From positions 28,034,146 to 28,098,145 of the forward strand of contig CM029370.1 in assembly GCA_017165825.1 (NCBI GenBank): 64,000 nt of DNA, read 5' to 3'. The notes under the pieces are model-generated. The model was not told the DNA's origin and searched no databases. It saw only the letters and a list, made by a program, of their open reading frames with translations. Shown piece by piece: positions 42,040 to 53,082 of the stretch; position 1 is the stretch's first letter, and the number at the start of each line of letters is the position of its first letter. This DNA comes from Hepsetus odoe (taxonomy: Eukaryota; Chordata; Actinopteri; Characiformes; Hepsetidae). A program made the translations under genes and the position numbers.

Positions 42040-42362
42040 AATCTTTGTCCACTTTTATTTCTATTTGTAAGGAATCACCTTGTTGGTGCTAAAATTCAAT
42101 TTTATGTCTCTCAAATGTCCTATATTCAGCCCATTGAGAAGATTAAATGAAAGAAATACGAATGACTGTTATGGTGCGTCAAGTTGTAGCAGGTTGAGCC
42201 CTTTTCACCTGCTTCTCCTCTGCTTTAAATGGTTTGTTCTGCTGGAAGGTCCATATATAGATCACTGTGTGGATTAACCATCAAAAAACAATCAAACTAC
42301 AGAGACTGTAATGAAAATGATAAACAAAAACTTCGTCCTTTAGGAAGAACTGGAGAATTTTT
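42040..42362 (+). repeat. Tc1-related non-autonomous element fragment
   Basis: TTGAGAAGATTAAATGAAAG resembles TTGAGGAGATTAAATGAAAA at 62327-62346. TAGATCACTGTGTGGATTAA matches the complement of 56440-56462. ATGAAAATGATAAACAAAAA and GGAAGAACTGGAGAATTTTT are a decayed single unit of the 69-bp repeat. It is therefore a member of the same element family as at 56.1 and 62.2 kb but without the tandem expansion. Confidence 0.5.
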
Positions 42363-42365
42363 CCC

Positions 42366-42485
42366 TGTAAATTCAGGGTTAAGGGTCTTGCTCAGGGACC
42401 CAGTGGTGGTAATGCTAGAGTTGTGATTTGAACCTGGGACCTCTTGAGCCAAAGGCAAGCATCCTACCACTAGACCACCATGCAC
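42366..42485 (-). repeat. SINE-C copy, tail missing
   Basis: The complement of the SINE-C 5' half: TCTTGCTCAGGGACCCAGTG, ATTTGAACCTGGGACCTC (B-box), AGCATCCTACCACTAGACC (A-box). Confidence 0.65.
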
Positions 42486-43755
42486 TGCCCCATTCAGTTA
42501 GAAATACAAGCAAACTGACCAGCATGTACCTTTAGCTTTTATAGATGTAAACATTTTGAGCCTACTTGGCAACTCCTGTTTTTTTTTTCCACAAAAATCC
42601 CTGGGAACCTTGCTAGAATACATGGCATCATAAATTCCACAAAGTATCAGGAGACATGAAATGAAAATCTCTGCCAAAAAGCCAAAACTATTTTGTGGCT
42701 GGTTCTTCCAGCAGGGCAGTGGTCCAAGAAAAAACTGGTTTGATCACAGAATTCAGCTTTGAGATGGCCATCCCAGGGACCAGTCGTGAACAGCACTGAT
42801 AAATGGTGGGGTTGAAACTGACCAGGATCTGGGGGCCCTTGAGGATCTGGAGATCTTGAAGTTGCATCTTGAAGGGCTCATTGCAGTTCCCGGTCTCTTC
42901 TAGCATTACTGTAGAAGATTCTGTCTTGTCATGTTGCCAAAGAGAGATCCCACAGAGTACATTTTGTGACATGTGGGTTTAGTTTCATTAATATAATGGC
43001 ACTTTTTTTCTTTTATAAAACCTACAAGAACTAAAAGTGAGATTTTGTTCACATTTTCAACGTGATATTGAGCCCAGACATTTTCATCACTTTTATATAC
43101 CCATATATGTCAAGGGTGCCAATAGCTATGAGGCTTTTATAGTGTTAAGGCGGACATGTACACATTTTAATCCAATCAGTTCAATTAATGTGACATAAAC
43201 TGATTCTGCTGGATGTAAAAACATACACACAGCCTTGTAAGTTATTCTTATTAAAATTTTTTTCAAGAGGGTAAGATACTTTTCAAATTCAGTTTCTTGA
43301 GATTTGTCTGATATTTCCTGCCAAATGTGTTTTATCCCACCTTAAACCATGTGCAACCATTCCTCAAGGCCCACACACACCAAGGACGCAGGAAAAGTTC
43401 TTCCAAAAGCGCTTACTTGTTAAACATCCTGGTCCAAGACAAACAGACCACAAGTCCTTTTCACAAGTTTAAGTGGCAAATAATAAAACATAAAAAGACC
43501 AAGTTTCTGTGTTGAAACTGAAGGAGCTGGTGGCTGAATGTAGGTATGGGTTAAAAAAAAAACTCTATGAAATAAAACAAACCACTAAATAAACAGTGAA
43601 ACAAAACACTAAAACAAACATTAATCCAGCAAGACCCAATAACCAATCAGCAGAGCTCACATGAGAGAAAGTGATGCAAGACCAGACAAGGACAAACAGA
43701 AAAAGCAAACTAAGTCATTGTAACTTTGTAACTCAACAAAATACTTTTAAAAACA
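42486..43755. other. No clear feature
   Basis: Unique-looking sequence. The segment 42670-42975 contains TGGCTGGTTCTTCCAGCAGG, which hints at a transposase WFFQQ motif, but the neighbouring frames do not support it. Confidence 0.4.
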
Positions 43756-43931
43756 TGTAACCCACAAACACTATGCAGCAAGGGGCAGCCATACATTCGG
43801 TGCCCGGGGAGCAGTGTTGGGTACAGTACCTTTTCAATAGTATTTTTGGGCAATCCACTCATCTGGGATAGGAAGCCACAATCTTCTGATTATGGGGCTT
43901 TGTTCCTAAACACAAGGCCATCAGTGTCCCA
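43756..43931 (-). repeat. SINE-A copy, diverged
   Basis: Minus strand: TAACCCACAAACACTATGC, AAGGGGCAGCCATACATTCG, GTGCCCGGGGAGCAGTG, CACAATCTTCTGATTATGGG, head CTAAACACAAGGCCATC. The core is heavily changed and the tail is absent. Confidence 0.65.
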
Positions 43932-44346
43932 GAGATGACAGGACGGATGACAAACCACATACGCTAAAAAGAGGCCAGGGTTGAGGCAGGGACAAATAAC
44001 ATCAAAAGAACAAACAACTGGACTGATGTCTGGACAGACAGCTGGACTTAGACTGGACTGGGGACAGGATAGACCACTGGATGCGTTGATGAACATTCAC
44101 AGGTGATATAATGGGAAAACTTGACTGATGACTTGAAAAACAGTGCGACTGGACAAGTCTTAGAAAAAGACTTTCTCCATTGCCATCTTGACTATTTACA
44201 CACAAAATATAATGCAATAGGACAGGACAATGTGCAAAGCGCAGAACATGATGGCATTCCAGCTAAACGCTGGGTGCAACCAGAATGAAGACTGAGGGGA
44301 ACTGGGAGCTCTAGCTTGTCTTCCAGAAGCCAAATTGCTGGATGCC
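43932..44346. other. GGAC/CTGGA-rich degenerate sequence
   Basis: Loose repeats of GGACAGACAGCTGGACTTAG type. A similar texture occurs at 46380-46600. No unit length can be fixed by eye. Confidence 0.35.
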
Positions 44347-44447
44347 AGGGCAGCGGTGGCCTTGTGTTTAGGGACTAGGCCCCAGGATTGGAAGGTTGTG
44401 GGTTTGATTCCCAGACCTGTAGGTTGCCCTGAGGTACCCTTGAACCA
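44347..44447 (+). repeat. SINE-A, 3'-truncated
   Basis: Head GGGCAGCGGTGGCCTTGTG, CCCAGGATTGGAAGGTTGTG, B-box GGGTTTGATTCCC, core start GCCCTGAGGTACCCTTGA, then it ends abruptly. Body and tail are missing. Confidence 0.75.
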
Positions 44448-44604
44448 TCTGGTTACTTCAAGATGAGCTGGAGTGGTGTTTGAGATCCAGTACAATATAT
44501 CCAACAGTACCTGACCTAACGGTCCTGTAGTTGCCATCAAATCTGCACAGCAATGTCCCCTTTTTTAGGGAAGAGGAAGTCATTGAAGAAAAACTCCCTG
44601 ATAG

Positions 44605-44645
44605 TAAAATCAGGGGTACTGTTGTCTACAAACTTTTGGACAAAA
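44605..44645 (+). repeat. Tc1-like element right-end fragment
   Basis: GTTGTCTACAAACTTTTGGA matches the right end of the element at 26052-26371 (GTCTACAAACTTTTGGACAG). Confidence 0.45.
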
Positions 44646-45177
44646 AGATTAAAAAAGGTGACATCACTAATTGTTGCACTTAGTGCTATTAGCACCAATG
44701 TTAGTACTGATGGTTTAGTTTTGAGATACCTTGTCCAGAAATTACAACATGATTAATTGAGCTTAATCTGTGTGCCTGTGAAGGTCATGGTGCTATACTT
44801 CTCTTCCAGCTTGATTTTTGTGAGAAGCATCATTAAAGCGATTGCTGATCCTGAGGTCAGCTTCTTGATGGAAGCACACCGAGGCAGCTAATGAGAATTA
44901 CCTTCCAGGATCTGGGCCAAGTACAAACATGCGGTTGCTGTGTTTTACAGGTACCTTGGCTCTGGGGTTTGTTTCCAGGTGTTTTTGGTTTCCATGGAAA
45001 TACTCTTTCCACTGTTCTTTTTTTAGGGTACTGGGTTAGTACTACATTTCAGTGCATTAATTTACATTTCTGTTTATGTCCAAATCTTCAATCTGTCCAT
45101 CCAGTTTGAGCAGCTATAATACTGGGCTGAGCATCTAAAAGCACATTCAGACAAGCCCATTAAAAAGACCTCACTTG
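44646..45177. other. No feature seen
   Basis: Unique-looking sequence with no recognisable repeat or coding signal. Confidence 0.45.
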
Positions 45178-45363
45178 CACTAAAACCACATCTCGATAAC
45201 CTACATTCAGACAAGCACAATAAATTCCTTCTTTTTCTGTCTGCAGTACGTCTAGGATTTCAGCAGACATCTGTTGCCTGGTCCTAAAGCCGTGGCTGAT
45301 GTCCAACCTTTCAACGATCGCATAAAGCTTCTGCTTACATAATGTCACAGTCTTGAGTCCTAA
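45178..45363 (-). CDS. Candidate internal exon, unidentified
   Basis: On the minus strand a pyrimidine-rich stretch ending in TTTTTTAG lies just before 45363, a good splice acceptor shape. The frame then reads LKTVTLCKQKLYAIVERLDI and SHGFRTRQQMSAEILDVLQ, which has coding-like composition, and stays open to about 45160. A possible donor (CAA|GTGAGG) lies near 45178. I do not recognise the protein. No second exon could be paired with it by eye, so it may be an exonic relic of an unrecognised transposon or a chance ORF. Confidence 0.2.
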
Positions 45364-45553
45364 AAAAGAGACGGAGGATTATGTTTATGTAATGGCTGCT
45401 TTTGACGTCTGGGTCTTGCTTTGGAGAAGTAAGGCCAACATGTGCTCACTCACAAACACTAACAGCCTAATAACTGTAAAAATGTTAAAAATTTGGCACT
45501 AATATAAAAATATTCAGGGTTTGACAAAAGGTGGAGAAACACCAGCTACACAG

Positions 45554-45583
45554 GGGCAGTGGTGGCCTAGTGTTTAGGGACAC
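45554..45583 (+). repeat. SINE-A head only
   Basis: GGGGCAGTGGTGGCCTAGTG followed by TTTAGGGAC, then an immediate change to transposase-like sequence. About 30 bases of head without B-box. Confidence 0.6.
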
Positions 45584-46290
45584 GGTAAAAGCTCTCTGAG
45601 GCCTTCAGAAAGGCTCTGAGAAGGGATGTAAAATCTCAAGAAGCTCCAAAATTTGCCAATCTACGGTCCAGATTTTTTTGAGTCAGTCAAGAATATTTAA
45701 ATCAACTGCCAACATGCATGTCCTGTCATTTTAGCCCAAGACCAGACTGCAAGGTGCTAAAAGTAGCCTTAACAATTAAATATTATGACTAAACATGCAG
45801 GAAGTTCTTCTCAAAGTTGATGTCAAAGTGCATGCATCATCAGAAAATGACTGCCATGCTGTAAAAAGCCTTGCTTTAAGAACGTAAATAGGACAAGACT
45901 GATATTTGCCAGAGATCATCTAGACAAAGACCAGGGCTTTTGGAACAATGTGCTTCAGACAGCTAAATCTAAAACGGAATTGTTGGAACAAAGTAACAGA
46001 GGACATGTTTGATGTAAACCAAAGACACAATTTGAGCAGAAGGACATCATACCAGCTGTGAAGTATGGGGGTAAAAATAACATGGTTTGGGGCTGCTTGG
46101 ATCAACTGGGCCCAGACCAGCTCACCGTAATCAAATTCTTGATGGATTCTTCATGTACCAAAAAGTGGTTGAGGACAATGTGTGACCATCTGTCCAGAAA
46201 TTGAAGATGAAGCAGGGCTGGCCCATGAAACATGACAACGACCCTAAATGTTCCCGTAAATCCAGCAAGCAATTGTTAAGAATAAAGAAA
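45584..46290 (+). pseudogene. Tc1-like transposase, degraded
   Basis: The plus-strand translation follows the central part of Tc1-family transposases with several frame breaks and a stop. Visible in order: an LIFARDHLDKDQGFWNNVLQ stretch (about 45910-45960), TAKSKTELLEQSNRGHV, a stop where family members have Trp or similar, CKPKTQFEQKDIIPAVKYGG, NNMVWGCLDQLGPDQLT, and a PMKHDNDPKCS stretch corresponding to the DNDPKHTS motif with the second catalytic Asp preserved. The first catalytic motif (usually S-D-E-T) is replaced by T-A-K-S. It is flanked on both sides by SINE-A heads. No terminal inverted repeats were found. Clearly inactive. Confidence 0.75.
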
Positions 46291-46302
46291 CTGGATCTGA
46301 AT

Positions 46303-46362
46303 TCTGGGGCAGCGGTGGCCTAGTGGTTAGGGCGTTGGCCCTATGATCGGAGGATCGGGGGA
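46303..46362 (+). repeat. SINE-A, 3'-truncated after B-box start
   Basis: Perfect-looking head (GGGGCAGCGGTGGCCTAGTG) and GCGTTGGCCCTATGATCGG, AGGATCGGGGG, then abrupt loss of homology just where the B-box should begin. Confidence 0.75.
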
Positions 46363-46369
46363 GCTGGTC

Positions 46370-46610
46370 CTGAGGGGAGGTAGAACAAGCAAAACAAAAA
46401 CTCAGGCAGGCAAAACAGGAGTGATTGGAAACGAGCTGGGGAACAGACACAGGACTGGATACAGGGCAAGAGACTAGACTAGACACAGGATGGGACTGGG
46501 AAGCAGGTGCAGGACAGGACCAAGGAGTGGTTACTGGATAAGACACTGGACAAGACCAGGAAACGGACATGGGATGAGACAGGAACTGTCCATGGGAACA
46601 GGTGCCCCGT
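46370..46610 (+). repeat. Degenerate GGACA/CAGGA-rich repeat
   Basis: Irregular repeats of motifs such as GACACAGGACTGG, GACTAGACACAGG, CAGGACAGGACC and GACACTGGACAAG. Reading frames over it are composition-driven. Confidence 0.5.
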
Positions 46611-46619
46611 TAGTGCATA

Positions 46620-47305
46620 CAAATATTATTTATCAAGAAATATAAATTTCATTACTCAAAATCTTAAATGTCATATGTATGATTTTCATGAGTATATTAT
46701 GTTCATTTCAACAAAGCAGGAGCTTATCCTTTAATCTAAAACAATCCATCTGAAGTTACTGAGCTGCTTTTTCTTGCACCGATCAAAGGCTTTTTAGGCC
46801 TGATCATTAACGGGAGCTCTAAACTTTGTCCAACATTGCAAGGTGCTAAAGATAAGGTGGATCCAGATATGACAAGCAGAGCTTCAGCAAGGTTGGGGCA
46901 AGCAGGCTTTTGAGGAATGTCCCTCAAGTGCAGACCTCATAAAAGTATGTCATAAAAATGACAAGATAAAACGATGTCTTAAAAATTGGAGCTCATAACT
47001 ACAAGACATTGATGCAGGGCCTAAAAGAGGGATTATTTCCAGTGGAGTGGGGCAGAGCTGTATTCCAATGAATGGTTTATTTGTGGAGATCAATGAAGGA
47101 AACAGATGAATTATCAGCTGGTATTAACGGTAATTATGTAAAAATATGCGCTGCAGTGAGGCCTGCAGTCTTGTCTCTGATTAATGCAGTGGACTGCCTG
47201 TGGGCCACTAAGCACAACAATCTATTCTGCTGCAAATAAATTCAAGTTCTTAAGTCACAAGGTATGAACATCTACCAGGGCCATCAATATTCATTCAGTG
47301 TGGTT
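46620..47305. other. No feature seen
   Basis: Unique-looking sequence with no recognisable repeat or coding signal. Confidence 0.45.
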
Positions 47306-47309
47306 TCGT

Positions 47310-47480
47310 TCTCCTTATGGGCTTCCTCCAGAAGCTCTGACGTCTCACAGTCCATAGACATGAATATCAGATGGATATGGGAGGCTGCGGCGCCCCTCTA
47401 GGTGTGACTGTATGTGAATGCTTTGGTCCTTAAATGGACATTACATTTGGTGACCCTGGTTTGGATGAAGAACTCAGATG
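47310..47480 (+). repeat. SINE-B fragment
   Basis: GGGCTTCCTCCAGAAGCTCTG, GTCCATAGACATGAATATC, GATGGATATGGGAGGCTGCG, CTCTAGGTGTGACTGTATG, GACCCTGGTTTGGATGAAG. A diverged internal piece. Confidence 0.5.
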
Positions 47481-47499
47481 ATGAAGAAAAAGTGACTAT

Positions 47500-49150
47500 T
47501 TTTGTCATTGTTAATGACAAAAAAAATTAAAAACAATTCAAAATATGATCTGATATAATATAGAGCCTTCTCATTTCAAAGCATTTTGCAATATTGACCA
47601 ATTAGAAAAAAAAAAACATGTATCTCCATTTTCATAGTGTTTCATTGTGAGTCCAAACAGTAGATCGGCATTCCCAACCTACTTTTAATTCATTTATTTG
47701 ATCAAAATACACCAAAAATGAGCATCTCTTTAGCTAAAAAAAAAATAATAAAAAATCAGCAACATATTTTTACATTTTTTGTATATGTTTAATGTGCTGC
47801 AATACTTAATATACTAATCCACGCTTTGATTTTGAATATACTTATTGTCATTTCAATGAACCCTAAAGTAAATTTGTACCTTAGCGATCGTTTAGGTTAA
47901 TTATAGTAGATAGATAAGTAGATACGATGTACTTAAGATCGATGCAGCCGTCGGAATAGTAACTCTATCATCAAAAACCTGGGATCTTCCCATCTCTGGC
48001 AGGACATGCCTTCACCCTCCCAGCCTGGTTGGATCACGAAATGGAAGAAATGTAGGAAATGTATGAAATTAGCTCTGGCTTAATTGTCTGGCTTAAAAGT
48101 CATTAAGCAAAAAGCCTAATGCGATTATTTCAGTATGAACCACAATTCAATACGGACTAAAGTGCTTTAAAATGATAATTTGGCCACCAGTTTGGCTCAT
48201 TTTCTTAAAGTTCCCAGTAATGAGATGAACTGCACTGTTGAGATTCATTCTGGAGTCGAACGTGCGCCGTGCCCTTGGGCTGCAAGATCAAGAGTCACGT
48301 GGAAAGTATGGTTAGTTCCGATTATCCGAACCGAGAGGAAAAATCTCATGGTTTCATTCTAATGGTGGCAACAAATTCCTCAAAGCATTTTCCATTACCA
48401 CTTTATCAGGCATATCTTCGTGATTTAACGAGACTCGCCCCAGGCTTTCCACTCGGTATAATAGGTGGAAGGGTAATCTACACTGGCAGCTTGTAAAAAG
48501 AATTAAGAAATTCACGTCTAGACATGTTTTAATGGTTCATTACATGGATCGCCTTTCTTCTCAATGACATAAGTAATGCAAATTGGAACATAGCTTTGAA
48601 TTGTTGGGAATTGCTGGCAAGAAGTCCCACCACAACTAATTTTGGGACAGTTATCGTCATCGGGATCATTTCAGAGCCTTGTGTCAGACTCTGGTTTCCT
48701 ACAGATTGTGTAGGAAGCATGAAGCATGTACAATTAATTTTCAGATTATTGAAAGTTTTGCGGACTTAACGCAAAGGACTAAAGTTGAGAAAGCAGTCTC
48801 CTGGTGAATGAGGAACTGATGGATCTCCATTTTTAAACACAAATTGTCATTTTCTTTGCCACTGCTGCTGAAAGGCCACTGCTGCCCCATTGCAATAAAT
48901 AAAAATGCATAATATGAATAATAATATAAATGCAATATACAAATATACGAACAAAAATGTAGAATGGCATGAATTGAATTTTAGAACCCATGACTTCAAC
49001 AGAATTTACAACGACATCTAAGTAGAATGTAAAGGACCATTTTGGGATTTTCTATTTAGAATTATTTGTTTATTGACTTTTATGAGATCGTGGACAAAAA
49101 AAAAGTAATGTATGTGAATCTGCAAATAAAATATGTATATTGTCGTTCAA
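47500..49150. other. No feature seen, AT-rich start
   Basis: 47510-47900 is strongly AT-rich with A runs; the rest is unique-looking. The 22 bases near 48867-48888 resemble a SINE-A head but are too short to call. Confidence 0.45.
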
Positions 49151-49152
49151 AG

Positions 49153-49172
49153 TATATATATATATATATATA
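49153..49172 (+). repeat. (TA)n microsatellite
   Basis: Ten TA units directly preceding the left terminus of a Tc1-like element. Tc1 elements insert at TA, so this is a plausible target. Confidence 0.9.
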
Positions 49173-49672
49173 CAGCACTGTGCAAAAGTTTTAGGCAGGT
49201 GTGGATAAAACACTGTAAACGCTTTCAGAAATATAAATAATTTTTATTTTTATTAATTTACAAAATGCAAAGTGAGCAAACAAAAGAAAAATCTAAATCA
49301 GATCAATATCTGGTGTTTCTACCTTTTGCCTTCAAACCAGCATCAGTTCTTCTGGCCCCACAGAGCCCTGATCTCCACATCATCCAGTGTGTCTGGATCA
49401 CATGAAGAGACAGAAGGATGTGAGGAAGCTACATCCACAGAAGATCTGTGCTCAGTTCTCCAAGATGTTTGGAACGACCTACCGGCCGAGTTCCTTCAAA
49501 AACCGCGTGCGAGTGTACCTAGAAGAACTGATGCTGTTTTGAAGGCAATGGGTGGTCACACCAAATATTGATCTGATTTAGATTCTCTTTTGTTCATTCA
49601 CTGCATTTTGTTGATTGATGAAAATAAATGATCAACACTTCCATTTCTGAAAGCGTTCTTAGTTTACAGCAT
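49173..49672 (+). mobile_element. Tc1-like element with long inverted arms
   Basis: The left terminus CAGCACTGTGCAAAAGTTTT follows a TA tract. The left arm (49173-49352) and right arm (about 49510-49672) are inverse to each other over about 140 bases: GCTTTCAGAAATATAAATAA, AAATCTAAATCAGATCAATA and CCAGCATCAGTTCTTCT on the left against AGAAGAACTGATGCTG, TATTGATCTGATTTAGATT and TTTCTGAAAGCG on the right. The outermost 30 or so bases of the right end are missing after TTTACAGCAT. Confidence 0.8.
49358..49571 (+). pseudogene. Tc1-like transposase C-terminal part
   Basis: The open frame encodes RALISTSSSVSGSHEETEGC in a shifted region. From about residue 57 of the ORF it reads TSTEDLCSVLQDVWNDLPAE, then FLQKPRASVPRRTDAVLKAM and GGHTKY before a TGA, the C-terminal 50 residues of a fish Tc1-like transposase. 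The upstream DDE core is deleted. The start at 49272 lies inside the inverted arm and is not a natural start. Confidence 0.75.
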
Positions 49673-50874
49673 GGTCAGTATGACAAGAAACGTCTAAAAA
49701 TGAAAAGTTTTTGGCATTCGTGTGACTTTCTGAGCTCAAACCAAACAAAGTTTCTGCTTCTTCGTTGTAGTTCGAAACTAAGTTTATAAGTTGGAGGACC
49801 GTGATAAGGCCTGCATTTTACCTTCGTTGAACCATAAACAACTCCTTTCTCTTGACCTTTTGTTCTTCAGGTTTTATTAATCTTGTCAAAGCTCACTGCT
49901 ATCAGATTCAGCAGCTTTTTTTCACTTTCCTGAAACATTACTGCATGAGCCCTTGTCTTCTGCCTGAAGTCAAAGGGAGATGGCCATTTTGCAGATAGAG
50001 GCTGAAGTGTGGGTGGGTCCGGGGCAGTGCTGAGGGGGAGCCCACCACTCTTCGGCGAACTAGCAAACATTTCCACTGACATCATGGCTGCACGTCGTGC
50101 AGAAAAGGTGAAGAGAATGAATTAGCTCCTGCTCCGTGGCACATGGACCCTGTCAGTTCAGGATCAATTACAGCAGTAATTAACATCAGCTGTGATTCTT
50201 GAGGTGCAGCACAAAGCGCCATCTCTCTTTTCGACCATCCTTTCCAGTTAACATCACATAGCAGAGCTTACATTTTCCACAAAGGTGCTTTTTTAGGGTA
50301 AATCCTTCTTGTAATGACACCTACACAGTGTTTTTGCCCATAGGAGAGTCCCGTACACATTGAATCTTTAACTCAGATTTTTTTTCTCAATGTTTCTTCA
50401 GATTTTAATGTCTGAAAATAAACGATTTATTAAACTGGAGGTAAAATGCTCAAATAAAATGTGGCGTATGCAAAGTTTGTGCTCGATCCACACATACTTT
50501 GGTCAGACCTCAGTGCTTATTTAACTCATTAGGCTTTAATCTAAGCCAGCTGTAGACAATTTCACAGCATAATATATGATGAGACCCCCCTGGACCTCTT
50601 AGGGAGCTGTTAGACTTAACACCTATGCGCTCATCTAAGTGTCCGTTGTTAAATGTTATATAGAACTACTGGAGACAAGACCAAGAAATGCCATCAGACT
50701 GGCCAGGTTTCCAACGAACACAGTTCTTGAAGCAACAAGGCTTATTCACTTATTTTTGCTTTTACCAAAGACGTACATTAAAGATGAGAGACGAGGTTTC
50801 CATTTAATATTTCTTCAAATTTACATCAAATATTTAGACATAGCACCAGATTTCCCTTTTCTAACCCAAATTAG
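49673..50874. other. No feature seen
   Basis: Unique-looking sequence with no recognisable repeat or coding signal. Confidence 0.45.
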
Positions 50875-50875
50875 A

Positions 50876-51129
50876 GGGCAGCGGTGGCCTAGTGGTTAGG
50901 GCGTTAGCCGCATGATCGGAGGATCGGGGGTTCAAACCCCTTCCCAATAGGTCGTCCTGAGGTACCCTTGAGCAAGGTACCGTCCCTGTCACTGCTCCCC
51001 GGGCGCTTTCAATAGCTGCCCACTGCTGCACGGGTTTGAGTGTGCATGGGTTAAATGCAGAGTTGTGGTTCATGTGTGCTGTGCCATGACCTCGCAATGA
51101 CAAGGGTTGTCACATTCACTTTCACTTTC
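50876..51129 (+). repeat. SINE-A full-length copy, young subfamily
   Basis: Head GGGCAGCGGTGGCCTAGTGG, GTTAGCCGCATGATCGGAGG, B-box GGGGTTCAAACCCC, core CTTGAGCAAGGTACCGTCCC, CAATAGCTGCCCACTGCTGC, GACCTCGCAATGACAAGGG, tail TTCACTTTCACTTT. Nearly the same as the copy at 63128-63385, apart from a short deletion after GCAGAG. Confidence 0.9.
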
Positions 51130-52670
51130 AAATGTCTTCAGTCCATAAGAAAAAAGAATGAAGTGCCCTTACTGTTCCAACAGCCAAATACTTACAAGAT
51201 GATTTGATCGGCACACGATTAGTCAGCAATCCGAGTTCAAAATGAGAGGGTTTACTGTCCTGTCCGGAAGATATGAAGATCCAATATAAAACCAACGTCA
51301 CCATTCATCCAGCTGTCAGAGAGAGAGAGAGAGATTATTAATCTGTGCATCAGCATCTCTGCAGAACTGTTCTTAAGCTTTGAAAAATCCCCTTCAAAAG
51401 GTTTGTTTTAAGATAAAATTGGTTATTTTTAACTTCAGCCATCGCTGTCTTGGTCTTGCACACGCCTTTGAGGAACCCTGCCTAAAAAAAAAAAAAGAAA
51501 AGCATTAAAACAACACATTTTCAAATTTAGTTTTTGGCTCCAATCACAAAATATCAAAAAATGGGGAATAAAGGAAAGAGGATTCAATAAAACAAGGTGG
51601 AAAAAGCGGTGGATCTATTAAACTTCTAGCTGCAGCACAGAAAATGTGTGAAAAGAGGAACTCAAAACTTTACACTTTTCCAGGAGTTTGACGTCTTTTT
51701 AATGTCTGTCTGGAAAAATACGTCCCTTATACTAGACGTAGACGTACCAAAACATTTCGGAAATGTTCTCCTTCTCCTAAGAGCAGACAAGCGTATGTGA
51801 TGATGAAACACAAAAATGGAGGACAGCTTGGACTAAATCTCTTTTACAATCTAGCTCTACTTGAAAATCCTGGTGGTCAGACACAGAAGGTGCTTTCTTC
51901 AACGTATCATAACATCTCTAGATACGGGGAACCAAAAGCTGCAAATCGGATCTCTAAATCTTTTGATCTCAAACCCAATTATGTTTTTTCAGAGCGTAGA
52001 AAAAACAAAAGATTTACTGCTTTTGGAAGGGACTGAATGTGCTTTTAAAGGATTATATCTGAGCGTTCTTTGATGCAGGTCCCTGCTGAGAATTATCTTG
52101 AATATTTAAGGAAAGAGACTCAGTCTGAAGAAGAGACTGTGAGACCCCTCAGATCATATGAATTCTTCTGTGATGGCAAAGGCCTGTGGGTGGATCTTCT
52201 TGTTTTATGGGTGAAGAAAAAAAAAAGGCCACGAGTGTCTGTTGAAATAATTTATCCTCCGATCCCGACATAGCAGGGTGACGTTGTTCCTTCCACAGTC
52301 ACACCAGGGAGAAGTTCACTCAGCTCAACATTAGTGAGAGAGGCAAACTTTAACTACCGAGCTCTGTTACGCACTTTTCAGCTCTCAGGCCACTGAGGTG
52401 GATTTATCATCTGTGTATGGGGGGGGCAAAGCTTCGTCTGCACACTTCCTGGAATCCTTGCCTTTTTTTTTTTACTGATAAACAAATGGGAGCAGTATTG
52501 AAAGCCTGTAAAGCTGCACGTCACCTCGTTCATCTCACAAACTATTTGAGAAAACGTTCTTGCCAGAGTCACTGTGGAGCCTAAGATACTTCGAATGGCT
52601 GTTTATGGCACATCACTGGCTTTCCTCTGCACTGAACCTCCTGCACATCAAGCACACATGACGGGATATA
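51130..52670. other. No feature seen
   Basis: Unique-looking sequence. A short GAGAGA run lies at about 51318-51332. ORFs of 67-79 codons near 51797-52273 have no recognisable motif. Confidence 0.45.
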
Positions 52671-52675
52671 AAGAA

Positions 52676-52766
52676 CAGTGTTTTCGTCTCTCATCTTTAG
52701 TCCAGTCTCTGTACCTGAGCAGTTCTCCAGATCTTCCTGAAGGACAGTGTTGTTGTCTCTCATTTG
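52676..52766 (-). repeat. 69-bp repeat unit, about 1.3 copies
   Basis: GTCCAGTCTCTGTACCTGAG, CAGTTCTCCAGATCTTCCTG, AAGGACAGTGTTGTTGTCTC, preceded by a decayed partial unit. The same unit is expanded at 56.2 and 62.5 kb. Confidence 0.8.
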
Positions 52767-53045
52767 GTGGTGAAGTGTGTAGTGCTGTTGCCCTTAGTGA
52801 GAAGGTCCTGAGTTTGATTCCCAGGTGGGACTGTCCAGGTCCTTTCTGTGTGGAGTGGATGTTCTCCCCGTGTCTGGATGGGTTTCCTCCAGGAGCTCCG
52901 GTTTCTTCCCACCATCCAAAGACACAAATGTCAGGTGGATCTGAGATGCTAAACTGACCTCCAGGTGTTAGTGTGCAAATGTGTCCTGCAATGGACCTGC
53001 AACTCTAATTAGGACGAGCAGCTCAGAGAATGAGTGAGTGAGAGA
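52767..53045 (+). repeat. SINE-B near full-length copy
   Basis: Head GTGTGTAGTGCTGTTGCCCT, B-box GAGTTTGATTCCCAGG, TGTTCTCCCCGTGTCTGG, GAGCTCCGGTTTCTTCCC, CCATCCAAAGACAC, GTCCTGCAATGGACCTGC, AATTAGGACGAGCAGC, tail GAGTGAGTGAG. It starts exactly at the end of a 69-bp unit. Confidence 0.8.
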
Positions 53046-53082
53046 AAGTATTAAAGCACTCAAACTTTAACTCATATAAACA

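Noticed and set aside
42660..42975. Transposase WFFQQ-like motif
   Set aside because: Only five residues fit; the following residues do not continue the DNDPKHTS pattern and the flanks match no Tc1 segment seen elsewhere in the window.
48867..48888. SINE-A head match of about 22 bases
   Set aside because: Too short, with no B-box or flanking duplication; could be chance given GC-rich CAGCAGTGG words.
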